From Spirodela intermedia (lineage: Eukaryota > Streptophyta > Magnoliopsida > Alismatales > Araceae): a DNA stretch of 64,000 bases. The stretch is from positions 11,774,327 to 11,838,326 of the forward strand of contig LR746272.1 in assembly GCA_902729315.2 (NCBI GenBank), in the 5' to 3' direction. The notes beneath the pieces were generated by a model. It was not told the origin of the DNA, did not search any database, and saw nothing but the letters and a program-made list of their open reading frames with translations. The translations under genes and the position numbers were made by a program. Below are positions 1-11,273 of this stretch, in pieces; position 1 is the stretch's first letter; each line of letters starts with the position of its first letter.

Positions 1-204
1 TTGTTTCAATGAAAAAATTTGTTAAGAAATATACTCATATTTTCTTAATTATGTGACATTATTTAAATTAGTTGTTATTTTTAGTGAATCCACATGCTAA
101 AAAATTGTTCTGATGTGTGCCAATGCATAGAATATGATCAATTCATGTTTAGTTATTTGTATGCTCAATGGGAAGAAGTGCTCAGGGCGATCTGTTTGAA
201 AGAT
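1..204 (+). pseudogene. Fragment resembling RHD3 intron 3 (third copy stub)
   Basis: This stretch aligns by eye with intron 3 of the intact RHD3 gene (about 12240-12385). Shared blocks include TTTAGTGAATCCAC, GCATAGAATAT and TGTATGCTCAATG in the same order, ending near a shared TTTGAAA. Immediately after it the sequence switches to something resembling the RHD3 promoter (compare 9110 onwards). The simplest reading is a further RHD3 copy lying left of the window and broken inside intron 3. It has no coding potential here. An alternative is intron sequence displaced from copy A by rearrangement. Confidence 0.55.
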
Positions 205-1044
205 TATAGCCGTGTGGGCGCCTATTGACATGAAGTCCATTTTCGAGTGCAGGCCCAATTAGAAGCCGAACCGGGCCCTCCACCCCCACCATCCTCGTGT
301 CATTCAACCGTAAGAAAAGTTCTGATTTTTATATTTAGAACCCTTAATGTGGGTTTTTACTGGGTATTTCTGAAGTAATTAATGATTCGAATGAACCTGA
401 TGCATAAGAAGGCAACTAATGTGATTTGATGGGTACAGTATTGGGCCTGTGGGATGGAGTTCGGAAGAAGGGCAAAGTCGTCATTCCCCCCCCACACATG
501 TCTTATTTTTTTCTTTAAATTGATTAAAACTAACACTTTCAAACTTTAAATTCCTCACAATTAAGTACGACGATGACGGGACATTCCGACCGACTGGGGT
601 CCACGCGGGGGCGACGACGTGTGCATGGCGGCTCTGTACTTCTACGTCCACGGGTCCAAATCAGACGACAGTAGCTTACCTTGTCATGGGCGCCGATTAA
701 CCTGCCCCTTGACCTCTTCAAAAAAGCCTGGATCTGTTCTCCCCCGTCACCACCTTATGGCCCCATCACCCAGAGAGAGAGGAGAGAGGAGAGAGAGAGA
801 GAGTAAGAGAGATGAAAACAAGGTAGGGTGACTGATAATCGGCAGACTTTTGCACCGACTGACTGCGGGTGGCGTTTGTAGTATCCTTTAGAATGTGCGT
901 TCGATCGAGCGGGGAATTCATTCCCAGAATGGGGGACTGCCCTGCCGGAGAGCACATGGTGCCATTGGCGGAGCTCCACGCGGAGGCCACCGTCAGTCAG
1001 TCTGTTCATGTCTTAAGGCCGTTACTCTTGTGCTCCACCCTTCC

Positions 1045-1089
<45 letters not shown>

Positions 1090-1302
1090 GTTAATGAAAA
1101 AGGCCCTTCCCAACCACTGTGCCTGATCCTCAGAGAGTTCGGAGATTGCCCTCCATAGTGCGTGGTTCACTACAAATAGACCATCGCACCACCGTCTTCT
1201 CGGCACCTCATCCTCGCCTTCCTCTTCTCCGGCGAGACGACCTTACTTTTGGAGAACTCGTGTTTGTTCAAAAGTTGCAAGAGCAACAGAAGCGTCTACA
1301 GG
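205..1302 (+). promoter_or_regulatory. Promoter and leader region of RHD3 pseudogene copy A
   Basis: The region parallels the promoter and leader of intact RHD3 (about 9110-10412). Shared words are GGCAAAGTCGTCATTC (about 470 and 9408), a TTTCAAANTTTAAATT block (about 537 and 9468), and a leader-exon end with GAAGCGTCTAC followed by a possible donor (CAG|GTGGAG near 1302; CGG|GTAAAG near 10412). It also carries a GA-rich run (about 773-807) and a CT tract. Whether it still drives transcription cannot be judged from sequence. No reading frame here looks like a gene. Confidence 0.5.
1048..1087. repeat. (CT)n microsatellite, about 40 bp
   Basis: An uninterrupted CT dinucleotide run lies in the leader region of RHD3 copy A. 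Such pyrimidine tracts are common in plant 5' leaders and are length-variable. Confidence 0.95.
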
Positions 1303-2954
1303 TGGAGCACCATATCCATACTGAGAGAGCTAAATTGGTCCCACGATCAACCAACCATTGAGCACAACGAAATCCCCTAGTAGATTCCCTCCTCTACATT
1401 TTTGACATGTGATCATACCTAGTAGAGGGGGTAGATAGATTATTTAAGGCTCTCTCGTTGGTCTTCATTGACATCAAATCCTGTTTATAGTGTTTATGCA
1501 CTGGGAATGGCTCAATAACTTGGAAGCTCATATAAATCAGTTTATGAAAGACGAAGCTTTTTTTAACATTTTTTTATTGTAAAATCCTGTGTATATTGCC
1601 GTCATCATATTTTTCTGATCATTCTCATTCTTCTAATGATATTTTTACCTCGGTCTCTACATTTTTGGAATACTCCTTTTTAGGCAAGCACATTTGATTT
1701 AATTTGATATTCTATTAGGTTCAAATCTAAGCTTATTGACTTATAAATGCCAAGTCAATGGAGAAGACACTCATGAGAAAGCTGTAGAACTAGGTTGAAA
1801 ACTTGTGTTATAGTGATATGTTTTACGACTTCCATGTTTAACAAGTAGTCAAGTGTAGATTTGCAGAAATTGTTGGACTTGCATTTAATTTGAAATTGGT
1901 TTATTCATTATTATTTATTGTTAATTTGCATTTCTACATCATCAGACACCACTGAAAAGCTTGGAACGGCTTCTAAGGGGAGATATTCGGAAGGTACTCG
2001 CTCTCTTCTATTGGGTTCTTCATATGCGGCGATTGTTGTGGCATATTTTTTTAACGTTTTAATTTTCCTTCTCAGATATGGGATACAGTTCCTAAACCGG
2101 AGTCTCATAAAGAAATCCCATTCAGTTACTTCTTTGTCGTAAGAAACTGTATTTGATGTCATTGTTTCCTGAGAAGATTTGGCCCTTAGGAATTTACGTT
2201 CCCTTTATCCGATGAATTATCCAGCTGGAGGTACTGGCTCTTTCGAGTTACGAAGCTAGAGAAGAGGAGTTTAAGGAACATGTGCATTATCTGAGATAGG
2301 TAATTTTTTGCCTTTAGCTAGCTTTTCTGTTTTCAATACTTCATTAGCCGTCTGAACAGGATAATAAATAGTCTTCCATGATTTTCCCGGTTATTAGAAA
2401 TAAAATCTACGTAAAAGTTTTCTGTTGGCTTTGAATAATTCCAGTCAATATCGATTTATCTGGGAAGATGTAGGTTTATTCTTCATGTAATGAGTTGAGT
2501 TTGGTCGCAGTTTTTCTGCTAAACTTGTATTTACCTATTAGTTGTATAATCAACGTGATCAAGTTGTTTGTTTTATTTTTCAATAAAGGTTTCTAATTTA
2601 AGAAAAAGGTTCTTCCACTCTATCGCACCTGGAGGATTTGCTGGAGACAGACGAGGTGTTGTTCCCGCCTCTGGATTTTCGTTTAGCATTCAACAGTTTT
2701 GGAAAATTATTAAAGAGAACAAGGAACTTGACTTGCCTGCACATAAGGTCACATTTTTAATTCTGCTACTTGAAATTATCTGGGGAACCCTGATTTTTTT
2801 TCCTGATTTCAACTTCTAAAGTCCTATTATCTTGACTGTAGATCATGGTCGCCACTGTGCGTTGTGAAGAAATTGCCAATGAGAAGCTTGCATCTTTCGC
2901 TGCTGACAAGGTACCTTTGCTAAGGTTTTATTCTCGGCTAATTTTCCCCCTTTT

Positions 2955-2991
2955 GCCAATGGAAAAGCTTGCATCTTTCATGGCTGACGAG
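2955..2991 (+). repeat. Duplicated exon-11 end in intron 11 (copy A)
   Basis: About 80 bp after the true exon 11 end (2910), the exon tail is repeated inside the intron: AAGCTTGCATCTTTC, then GCTGACGAG, followed by a second possible donor GTGCCT. The same duplication is present in copy B, so it predates the gene duplication. Confidence 0.75.
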
Positions 2992-5900
2992 GTGCCTGAT
3001 AGGATCACAGAATGATTTATTACCTACTCTTTTTGACCTTTCTGGATGAGATGAACTTCTATTGTTCTAGAGTGAAAGGCATCCTAGAAACAACAAAAAA
3101 TTTCTCAAATATAGCCTGAATTACATCCTGGAAGAAACAAACTAAACCGAGGTATGTTTCTATAGATCAGTAGAAAGCGAGAATGACATCCTGAGGAATA
3201 ACCCAAGAACAACCGGAACAACAATCTTATGAGGACTTCCGTATTCTTCATCACAGGCTGTACATCCATCTCCTCATAATCATGATAGATGAAGCATGGA
3301 TAGTTTCTGTGGTCTAAGTTGTAGCCAGGAGAATTCTTGTTGCGTTAGTTGTAACCAGTTTAAGATTCAACTGTGGGTATGTAGTTCCTCTGAAGTATTG
3401 ACGCTCCGCACCAGACCTTCATCCCCCTTATGAAAAAAGAATTCATCAGTTCCATGATGGTAAAAAAGGTCGCAGGTGTTTGTTAATCTTTCAAAGTTTC
3501 ACCAAATCCAAAGTGTCTATACTTGATATTCGGTCATCAATGACTTGACCTTCGTTCTTCTTCTAACTTTTTTTTTACAGAGTTGGTGTGAACTTGAAGA
3601 AAGTGTACAGTTTGGTCTAGTACCAGGTTTTGGGAAGAGGCTCAGCTCTATCCTTGGCTCCTGGCTTTCTAGGTGAGAATTTGTGTTTTGTGGGTGGCGG
3701 AGGGAGGGGGGGGATGGGAAACAAAAATTTTCATCTTTTAGATTGTCTTTCTGTGAGCACGAAAGTTCATGGCGATTTCCTTGATTTGAACTAATGACGG
3801 GGTCATTACTGCAGCATGTAATGCTAACATCTTACTGTTGCTATTATCCATTAATTTTATAATTTAAATTTATTTTTCACGTGACTCACGGTTAATCATC
3901 TGTCAGTGTAGCCTTTTATCTTGTTTTTGAGAGTATCATGAAGATTTCCACCCACATTAAAGTGAAATGTCATGAATGGCAAAGCCAGAGCATAGTGTGT
4001 TCACCAGTGTTGTTTGATTTTAAGTAGAAACTCTTTTTTAGTAATTCGTCAATTATTAGGCTAATATTCAATTATAACTTTAACCTAATATTCATTGATA
4101 ATTGGTGAAATAATAGGTATGACATTGAAGCGTTTTATTTTGATGATGGTGTCAGAACGGCAAAGAGACAGCAATTAGAATCAAAACTTTTACAGGTAAT
4201 ATTTTTTCTTAATTTTATAAATTCGAAAAACAAAAGAATTTCTTATTGTGATGATGTCTGGATGGCAATAATATAGATCCCCATTGAAAGCTCATTTATC
4301 TGGTTGATTTCTTGTCTGTCATTTCTGTCAAGGTATGTGGAGAAAAATGATAGGCCTTGCCTCCTTACGAAAGACAGAACAATATATTTTTCTTTATTTA
4401 ATTTTTTTTTCCAGACGATGATTCACGGAAAGTGTATATTACTTTTATTTCTCTGTGGTCTAAAGTTTCATGTGTCCAAAGTCATTGCTTACATCACGGA
4501 TTCCTAGTTCCAATGCTTAATGGTTTAATTGGACTATGATTCTTTTGGCGGGGATCTATTTAGTTGTACAAACCAGTTTCATAATTTATGAAGATATCGG
4601 TTGGCATAAATCGTGACATTATTTTTCCAAAATGATATTGTCTTTATCGATTACGAAAGGAAATGCTTGAAACGTAGGATGGGCTTTGATTCAGCTATTT
4701 ATGACACGTTCAGTGACCATTATTAGGTTGGTCCTTTCGTAGGTTCAGAAGAATGTGAATTTTTGGATCTGTGGTCATCAAATCTCTTACTCACTAACAT
4801 CGTTAAACCATTGGTCAGCATGTGAGATCCCCAATCGTCTAGTTCTGGGCAAAGTCATGTATGTGGTTAAGAGGTTTTGTTCCTACTGGATTTGTCTTCT
4901 TTATCAGAACCTGCCGTACTACTGACTTTTAAAAGCCGAAATTTAATTAACTCCTCGTGAAGACCCAACATTTATGATGAATTTTCTGCTCTCAAAATCT
5001 CTGTCAAAAATGGTCTTCTTGAACTAACTGATACGTATCCTGTATACCAATCTGCAATGTCTCGTCTGCGGGCCAAAACCCTGGATGAATTTAAAGAAGC
5101 TTTTGAGAAACTTCTGAACAAGGGAGTTGGATTTGCTGCAGCTTCTCGTATCTGTACAGTAACTTTATTGTCAGAATTCGATAAAGGATGCGCCGGTACG
5201 TATTATAAATGGTCATAGATTTCTTTCATTATTGCTTACTCTTTTTCTTTCAAAATCGGGTTTTTACGAAGATACATTCATAGCCTTTGTAAATTATTTA
5301 TAGTCTTAATGTCTACTCTCTAAAGTCTAGTGTTCTTGGGCTGCGATTTTCCGTGGGTTTCTGTTTGCTTCATTTGTTTTTCAAGGTGCATTGTACCATT
5401 TTTTTTCATGGGAAGGAATGGGCGTTGAGGTATGAGCTATTTCTTGCAACCTTTTGGCTTCTGCTTTTGGGTGGAGCTTTTGATTTTCCTTGAAAGATGT
5501 ATGATGTTTATCTGAAATATCAACTTCAGGCAAATGTTTCTTCTTAGTGGCAATACAATCGAAGCAGCTGTTAAACTAAGTGGAAAATAGGAACTAACAA
5601 ATAAGTTGATTTATTATAACAATTCCCCACGGCCATTTTGAATGTAGACTTATGTTACTTGTTAGCTGTTCACTTTATATGTTGGATTCCACATAAAACT
5701 TGAACTCTTGTTAAATGTTGACATGCTGATGCTTGCAGTTATAATCTTGAACTCTTATGTCTGGGACTTGTTGACACTTTGAAGCATTTAATCTGTGAGA
5801 AATATAAGATGAGAAGGCCATTCTTATCAAACACAACCCTAATTTTGTGGCATCGGTGGTGTTGCTTTAAGAAATCCAAGTTTTTTGTCTACGGGAGCTT

Positions 5901-6249
5901 TTTTATTCCATTTTAGCTCACCATAATTACTCTACGAATTTTGATTACCAATGATAAGATGAGATAGGTAGTAAAGTCGCCTAATTTCTTTTGGTGATTC
6001 TCGCTCAATGATTTGAGAAGGCAATATTATCAACTTGTTCACATATTAAAAAAGACGATCAAATACATTTATATTATATCCACGATGCCATATACTTAAA
6101 GAAGCAACAGAAATATCCACATTCGTAACATGTTTAGTCAGTAGTGTGGAGAAGAGGAAAGAAGATGAAATGTAAACACTGTCTTCAGAATGAGGTGAAT
6201 GGTGGAAGGAGAAATGGCCAGGGAAGTTCGGAAACATACACAGAATGCA

Positions 6250-6610
6250 ACAAGAAAATAAGAAATTGCGGTCAAAGGAGAAGGAGAAGGCAAAGATGAT
6301 GAAAAAGAAAGATTGTAGACTATAGGTAGTGAATAGAGGAAGGAAAGGCCACAAGGGGATTTTTAAAAACCTACAAAAAAATCCATAATAAAATAAAAAT
6401 TACAGTTTATTGGGAAAAAAATAATTCCCACACTATAACTGGTAGAAGTGCATGGACGAAGGAATGCTATTAGCTGAAGTTAGAAATACCACCCAAGAGC
6501 TCCAAAAGAATGAGAAAATCTCCTTTGATGGAGAAAGCAGAGGATTAAGTAGATGAAGAGAAAAAACGTCAGACTGTAAGTGGCGAAAGAAGGAAAATCT
6601 ATCAACCCAT
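6250..6610. repeat. Degenerate purine-rich tandem units in intron 14 (copy A)
   Basis: Intron 14 of the pseudogene carries decayed units containing GGAGAAGGCAAAGATGATGAA, then a GACTRTAAGTRG block and a GAAGGAAA block, at spacings of roughly 120-150 bp. They match the clearer units in copy B (18533-18890). They hold no gene that I recognise. Confidence 0.55.
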
Positions 6611-8742
6611 CACAGCCAAAAGAAAGTGAGAAGAAGCGGTTGTGTATGGTTTTTTCACCATTAGCTCCAAGCCCTCTGCGGAAAAGAATATGTGGTAGGG
6701 AAGACAACCATGCTTTATCCTTTCAATGATTATGATCCTTTGTCACCTCTTGCACGTGTAGGATTAGTTCCTACACAGTAAGGGTCACATGTTCCTGGAC
6801 GTTTGCTTCAACTCTGTCTGATGATTGTCACTGACGTGATAGTTGACTGATGACACCCTTCTGTAGATTCTGGCTGGGTGCTAGAATTGGCAATTCATTT
6901 TAAAGATTTTTTTTTAATATTTGAAATGTGAAGCTACTAGTTCCATATGATCATCTTTGTAACTTTTTTTTTTTTTTGGACTTTTTTAACGGCTATTAAC
7001 ATTGCAGAGGCAGCTGTCGAACAAGCTAGCTGGGAATCATCCAACGTTCGAGAGAAGCTCAGGTGTGATATCGGCATGCATGTTGCCACAGTTCGTGATT
7101 CCAAATTGTCCAAACTTGCTGATTATTTTAAGGTAGAACTTTAATTAATTGAGCTTATTCGCTGAAATAGCATTGTTTTTGTTATCGGTAGTTTATGATA
7201 GCCAATACATCTTTTCAAATCCTCAGAGAAAACTTATTAAAGCACTAGCAGAACCTGTGAAAGATCGTCTTCGTTCAGCAGACAATGATACATGGCCAGT
7301 TATTAGAAAACTTCTCCAGAGAGTGTAACTGGGCATGCCCTTGCTGAATTTTCCTCTTCACTCTATAATTTTGATCTAGACAGAGAACCCGAGGAAACGC
7401 TGCTCACAGGCATGAAGGACTACGCAAGAAACATTGTTGAATCAACTGCGAAGGAAGAAGCTGCAAGAGTATTGAAACACATAAAGAAAAGTACTGGCCG
7501 CTCCTCGTCTTTATTGTCTGACCTTCTTTCAAGGATATTTATTGACAGATTGTTGCTGCAGGTTTTCCGTGATGTTCTGGCTCGACGAAAAGTCGATGCC
7601 GAGAGTTTGGCCAGAGATTGACGACATCCCAGCACTTAAAAGAGCAGCCTGCACTGCTGTAAGTCTAAGTTGATGAATTTTACTCAGGTTAATTGTGTTG
7701 CACAAAAGTTTGGCTACACCGGAAATTATTCTTACGAAGAGTGATCTTAACGGTTTACTCGTAACTTTGTGCAGTCCTTGAAGATGCTCTCAGTAATGGC
7801 TGTAACACGATTAGATGACAATGCAGACAATGTGGAGAATACTCTCTTTCTAGCCCTCTTGAGCACTGTTTCCCACAGCAGTAGCGCGTCAGTTGATCAC
7901 TTGGCTTCCAGCTCTTGGAAGATGGTAATGGTCATCCATGGAGATTGTGGTTTACATGTTGATCAATTGAGAAAGATTTCTAGTGTTCTTGCCTCTATCA
8001 TTAGCTCGGGTAGTCCCTGTTTCTGGTGTTTCAGTCATTTCTTTTTTAAAAGAAAAATTAAAATCCGTCTGTTCGGTTCTCTTGTTCGTCCTAAGAATTG
8101 AGCAATGGTCTTGATCAACTTCTTAGAATGTTGCAGATTTTCGTACTGAAATATAACCAAGCTTTGTAACTTCGACGGTATTTCGTTGGGTAGAAGAAAT
8201 GGGTAAATCAAATTTTGAGGTGATTTCACATCTGCAATGCCACCGTCGCTTCATATTTCCGAACCCGACTTTCGTTTTGTGAATACATTAGCGAGTTATC
8301 TTCCGGGATCTGTTGCAATTTTACCGTATGAAAGATGAAACTTGCGGTCATCCTCTGCCTTTTTCTCTCCCATTGGGGATAGTTCCATCCAGTTTTCGTT
8401 TTTTTCTCTTCCCCGGGCAGTGCTTCAATTCCGTCATCGTTCATAGCCTGCTAATCATGGAACTGCTTCAATTCTTTTCTTTTTTTGGCAGGTTGATCCG
8501 GCGAAAACATTGATAACACCATATCAATGTAGATCTTTGTGGAACCAATTTATGCAGGAGACCGAATCCAGTGTTCGTGCGGCAACTGCTGCTTATCAAA
8601 CGTGCCATTTGCTAGAAGCGTATTTGACGGAAGATCATTCCTCTTTCTCTTCGGCAGCAAGCGGGTGCCAGCACATGGGAGTCGGTGGCTATTGGGATTC
8701 TGTCGTTGGTTGGTGTTCCGACTGGTGAGATTTTTCAATAAA

Positions 8743-8853
8743 AAATAGAGGCTCTATGAAAATTCCTGGGTCCTGCGTGACCCTGGAAGACGTGGATAGA
8801 ACCTCGGCCAGTATTGAGGTGGGAGATTGGGGGGGGGGGGCGCGCTCTGTCTC

Positions 8854-8885
<32 letters not shown>

Positions 8886-9847
8886 ATCTTCATCTATGTG
8901 TGTATTTTGTCAGTTGTGGGTTGAGCTGTAACGTTCAGTATAAATCTCGTCTGTCCGTTGGGCTGGCTACTCGTGGTGATCACCTGGGCCTCTATTGGGT
9001 CCTGAGACTCGTCAACTTGGGTTAACCGCTTAGTGGGCCACCTTGATGAGTTGGTTAAAACAGTCATCTTACGGACGAGCCGTTTGAAGATTTTTACCGT
9101 CTCGACTCTCGAAGACAGGCCCATTATAGGCCGGGCCATCCAGCCCACCATCCTAGTCTCATCCGAAGGAAAAATAATAATTTCTCTTATTTTTAAACTT
9201 ATAAACCTTAAATGTGGATTTTATTTAATTATATCCCATCAAGATTTTCTGCTAAGCAAGCGACAAGCGATTAGGCGATTATGGGAGGAGGGGGGGCATA
9301 AAATATAATAAAGTATCATTTGGGAATATATTTAAGACGTCAGATTTGACGGCAAGAGTCTTGGGGGCTGTGGGATCAGAACGACCCCCCAGGTGGTCGA
9401 GGGAGGGGCAAAGTCGTCATTCGCTTCACCGCCCTCATTTTTTATTTAAATCGAATAAAACTATCACTTTCAAAATTTAAATTATCACATACTACATTTC
9501 GAAATAGAAATAAATGGGTCCCACAGGAGACTGACGTGGCCCGAGGACTTTCGGTGGGCGTCGACGCCGCCGACCTAGCCAAAAGTTGTCGCCCTGTCGG
9601 TCCGCGTCGCTAAATTCTCCACGCTGGAGTAAAATTACCCGCGGTCTATCGTACCGCTCGTCGGCGGTTAGGAAGACGGTCATCAGGGCGGGTGGGAAAT
9701 GGGCCGGCTGGCAGGCCCATTAGGCGGTGTGGGGCCCAACATCCAGCCATACAGAGTGGACCGTCTATTCCCCTTCCCCCGCCTTCTTCATTCTCCGTCG
9801 TCTTTCTTTTAACGTGGTATTCGTCCAGTCGGCGGCAACTTTTCGTG
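8743..9847 (+). promoter_or_regulatory. Spacer and promoter region upstream of intact RHD3
   Basis: The first part (8743 to about 9110) follows copy A and has no counterpart after intact RHD3. It includes a run of 12 G (8829-8840) and a CT tract (8852-8875). From about 9110 the sequence parallels the copy A promoter (205 onwards). No open frame in either direction resembles a known protein. A TATA-like CTATTTAAG occurs at about 9848-9856, placing a start site near 9880. Confidence 0.5.
8829..8875. repeat. G-run followed by (CT)n tract
   Basis: Twelve consecutive G (8829-8840) are followed after a short GC-rich gap by a CT run (8852-8875). This is a simple-sequence patch between the RHD3 pseudogene and the intact gene. 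Confidence 0.9.
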
Positions 9848-11273
9848 CTATTTAAGTAAAAACCTGGATCTCCTCTCCGCCTGCTGATTCTCCCTCGTTC
9901 TCGCTTTCGCTCTCGCTCTCGTTCTCTCCTCCGCCACGGGTCGGGTTCGCCGGTGTCTCCCGTTGCCGACGGAACGGGGGTGGTGTGAGGAAGGGAGAAG
10001 GATCTCGCGGTCTCGCGATCCCCGGAGATAAGGCCGATATCCGCCTTTTTTTTCTGGTCTGTTCCTGATCTCCCCTCCGGTTAATTTTTCTGCGGGTTTG
10101 TTTGCCTGGATGTTACACTGGACTGATCGGCATGGAAATCGGTTATTCGCCGGTTTCAGTTTTCCCCGCCGCCGGCATGCTTGTTGCTGTGGGTTGGACG
10201 TAGTAGTAAAGATTGAGCGCTTGCTTTTGAATGCTGTGGTCATTAAGTGTTTCTGCTTTACTGATGTGAAGTCACCAACGGTTTTTTGGATTGATCGAGT
10301 TCGTCTGAGCTTTGGTGAGGGGGTTTCCAGATGGGATGTCTTTGCGTTATTTTTGGAATTTGGGGAACTTGTGTTCGTTATGAACTTGCGAGAGCTGGAG
10401 AAGCGTCTACGGGTAAAGGGCACCGTATCCATATAACTGCTTGCTACCTACGTTCCGCCATCCATTCCAAGTTCAGTGATAGAGCTTCTTTCCGAGGCGA
10501 ATCTTTCCATTTGAAGAAGCGAGTATCAAAAGTGACATGCCCTTCCGCCGTACGGATGTAACAGAATTTATCCCACAATCAACCATTGAGCACAACCTAA
10601 TCCCCTAGTAGATACCCCGTCTACATTCTGGACTTGTGATCATGCCTAGTAAAGGTGGTAGATTGCTTGGCGCTGTCCTGTCAGCCCTTGTTGACTTCGA
10701 AGAATCTAGGGCAACATTTAGTTTATTAAACCTACCAGTTTGAAGTGTTTTTGCACCAGGATTTTGTAATGATTCAAAGTTGATCTACTGTGGCTGTGAT
10801 GGATCAAGTGATAAAACTTTGAATGGCTCTGTAACTTGGAATACTATATACATTAGTTCATGAAAGAAGAAGCTTTTTTCAAAATTTTCTTCCAGTAACA
10901 TTCCTGTCTAAGTTATCGTCATTATATTTTTGTCATCTTTCCCATTCTTCTCGCGATATTTTTTACCTCAATTTCTGTATTCCTGGAAAAATGTTTTCCA
11001 GGCGAGCATATTTGATTTAATTTCATATGCTATTGGGTTCAAATCAATGACTGTCGACTCAGAAATGCCAAGTCAAGGGAGAAGCACAGATGAAAATGTT
11101 GGAGAATTAAGTTGAAACTGTGTTGTAGTGTTATGTTACCATGGAAGAGCTATAATAAGTAGTCAAGTGTAGTTTCTCAGAAATTGTTGGACTTGCATAT
11201 AATTCTTGTCTAATGTATTTCCAAAATAAATCATTAAGTTGGCATTAAGTTGTTCTTTTTTTACTTTGCAGAA
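9848..11273 (+). promoter_or_regulatory. RHD3 5' leader with probable leader intron
   Basis: After the TATA-like box (about 9848) comes a pyrimidine-rich leader. A possible donor, CTACGG|GTAAAG, lies at 10412, and the acceptor TTTGCAG ends at 11270, three bases before the start codon. The putative leader intron would span 10413-11270. The block around 10360-10412 and the ACCATTGAGCACAAC block are conserved in copy A (about 1250-1370), which fits transcribed leader sequence. Open frames of up to 194 codons on the opposite strand here look like chance frames in GC-rich DNA. Confidence 0.45.

Larger units (their letters stand above)
1946..8742 (+). pseudogene. RHD3-like pseudogene (copy A), lacks GTPase core and membrane hairpin
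   Basis: Exon remnants match intact RHD3 exons 7-19: 1946-1993, 2076-2138, 2225-2281, 2589-2747, 2842-2910, 3581-3672, 4117-4195, about 5036-5195, 7008-7132, 7227 to about 7500, about 7562-7658, 7775-7924, and 8492 to about 8590. Exons 1-6, which hold the start codon and every G motif, are gone: sequence like 11200 joins directly to sequence like 13535 near 1890. Exons 7-13 keep their lengths and frame. Later damage is clear: the acceptor of exon 14 is deleted, exon 16 has a 2-base insertion and an in-frame TAA (7326-7328), and the exon 16 donor has lost a base. Exon 19 runs into intron-like sequence, and exons 20-22 with the transmembrane hairpin are absent. An AATAAA lies at 8737-8742. It could be transcribed but cannot encode a working RHD3. 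Confidence 0.9.

Noticed and set aside
1911-2162. Minus-strand frame over pseudogene exons 7-8
   Set aside because: It is antisense to RHD3-derived exons and explained by them.
9848-10432. 194-codon minus-strand open frame
   Set aside because: It overlaps the RHD3 leader region, has low-complexity Arg-rich sequence and shows no family match.
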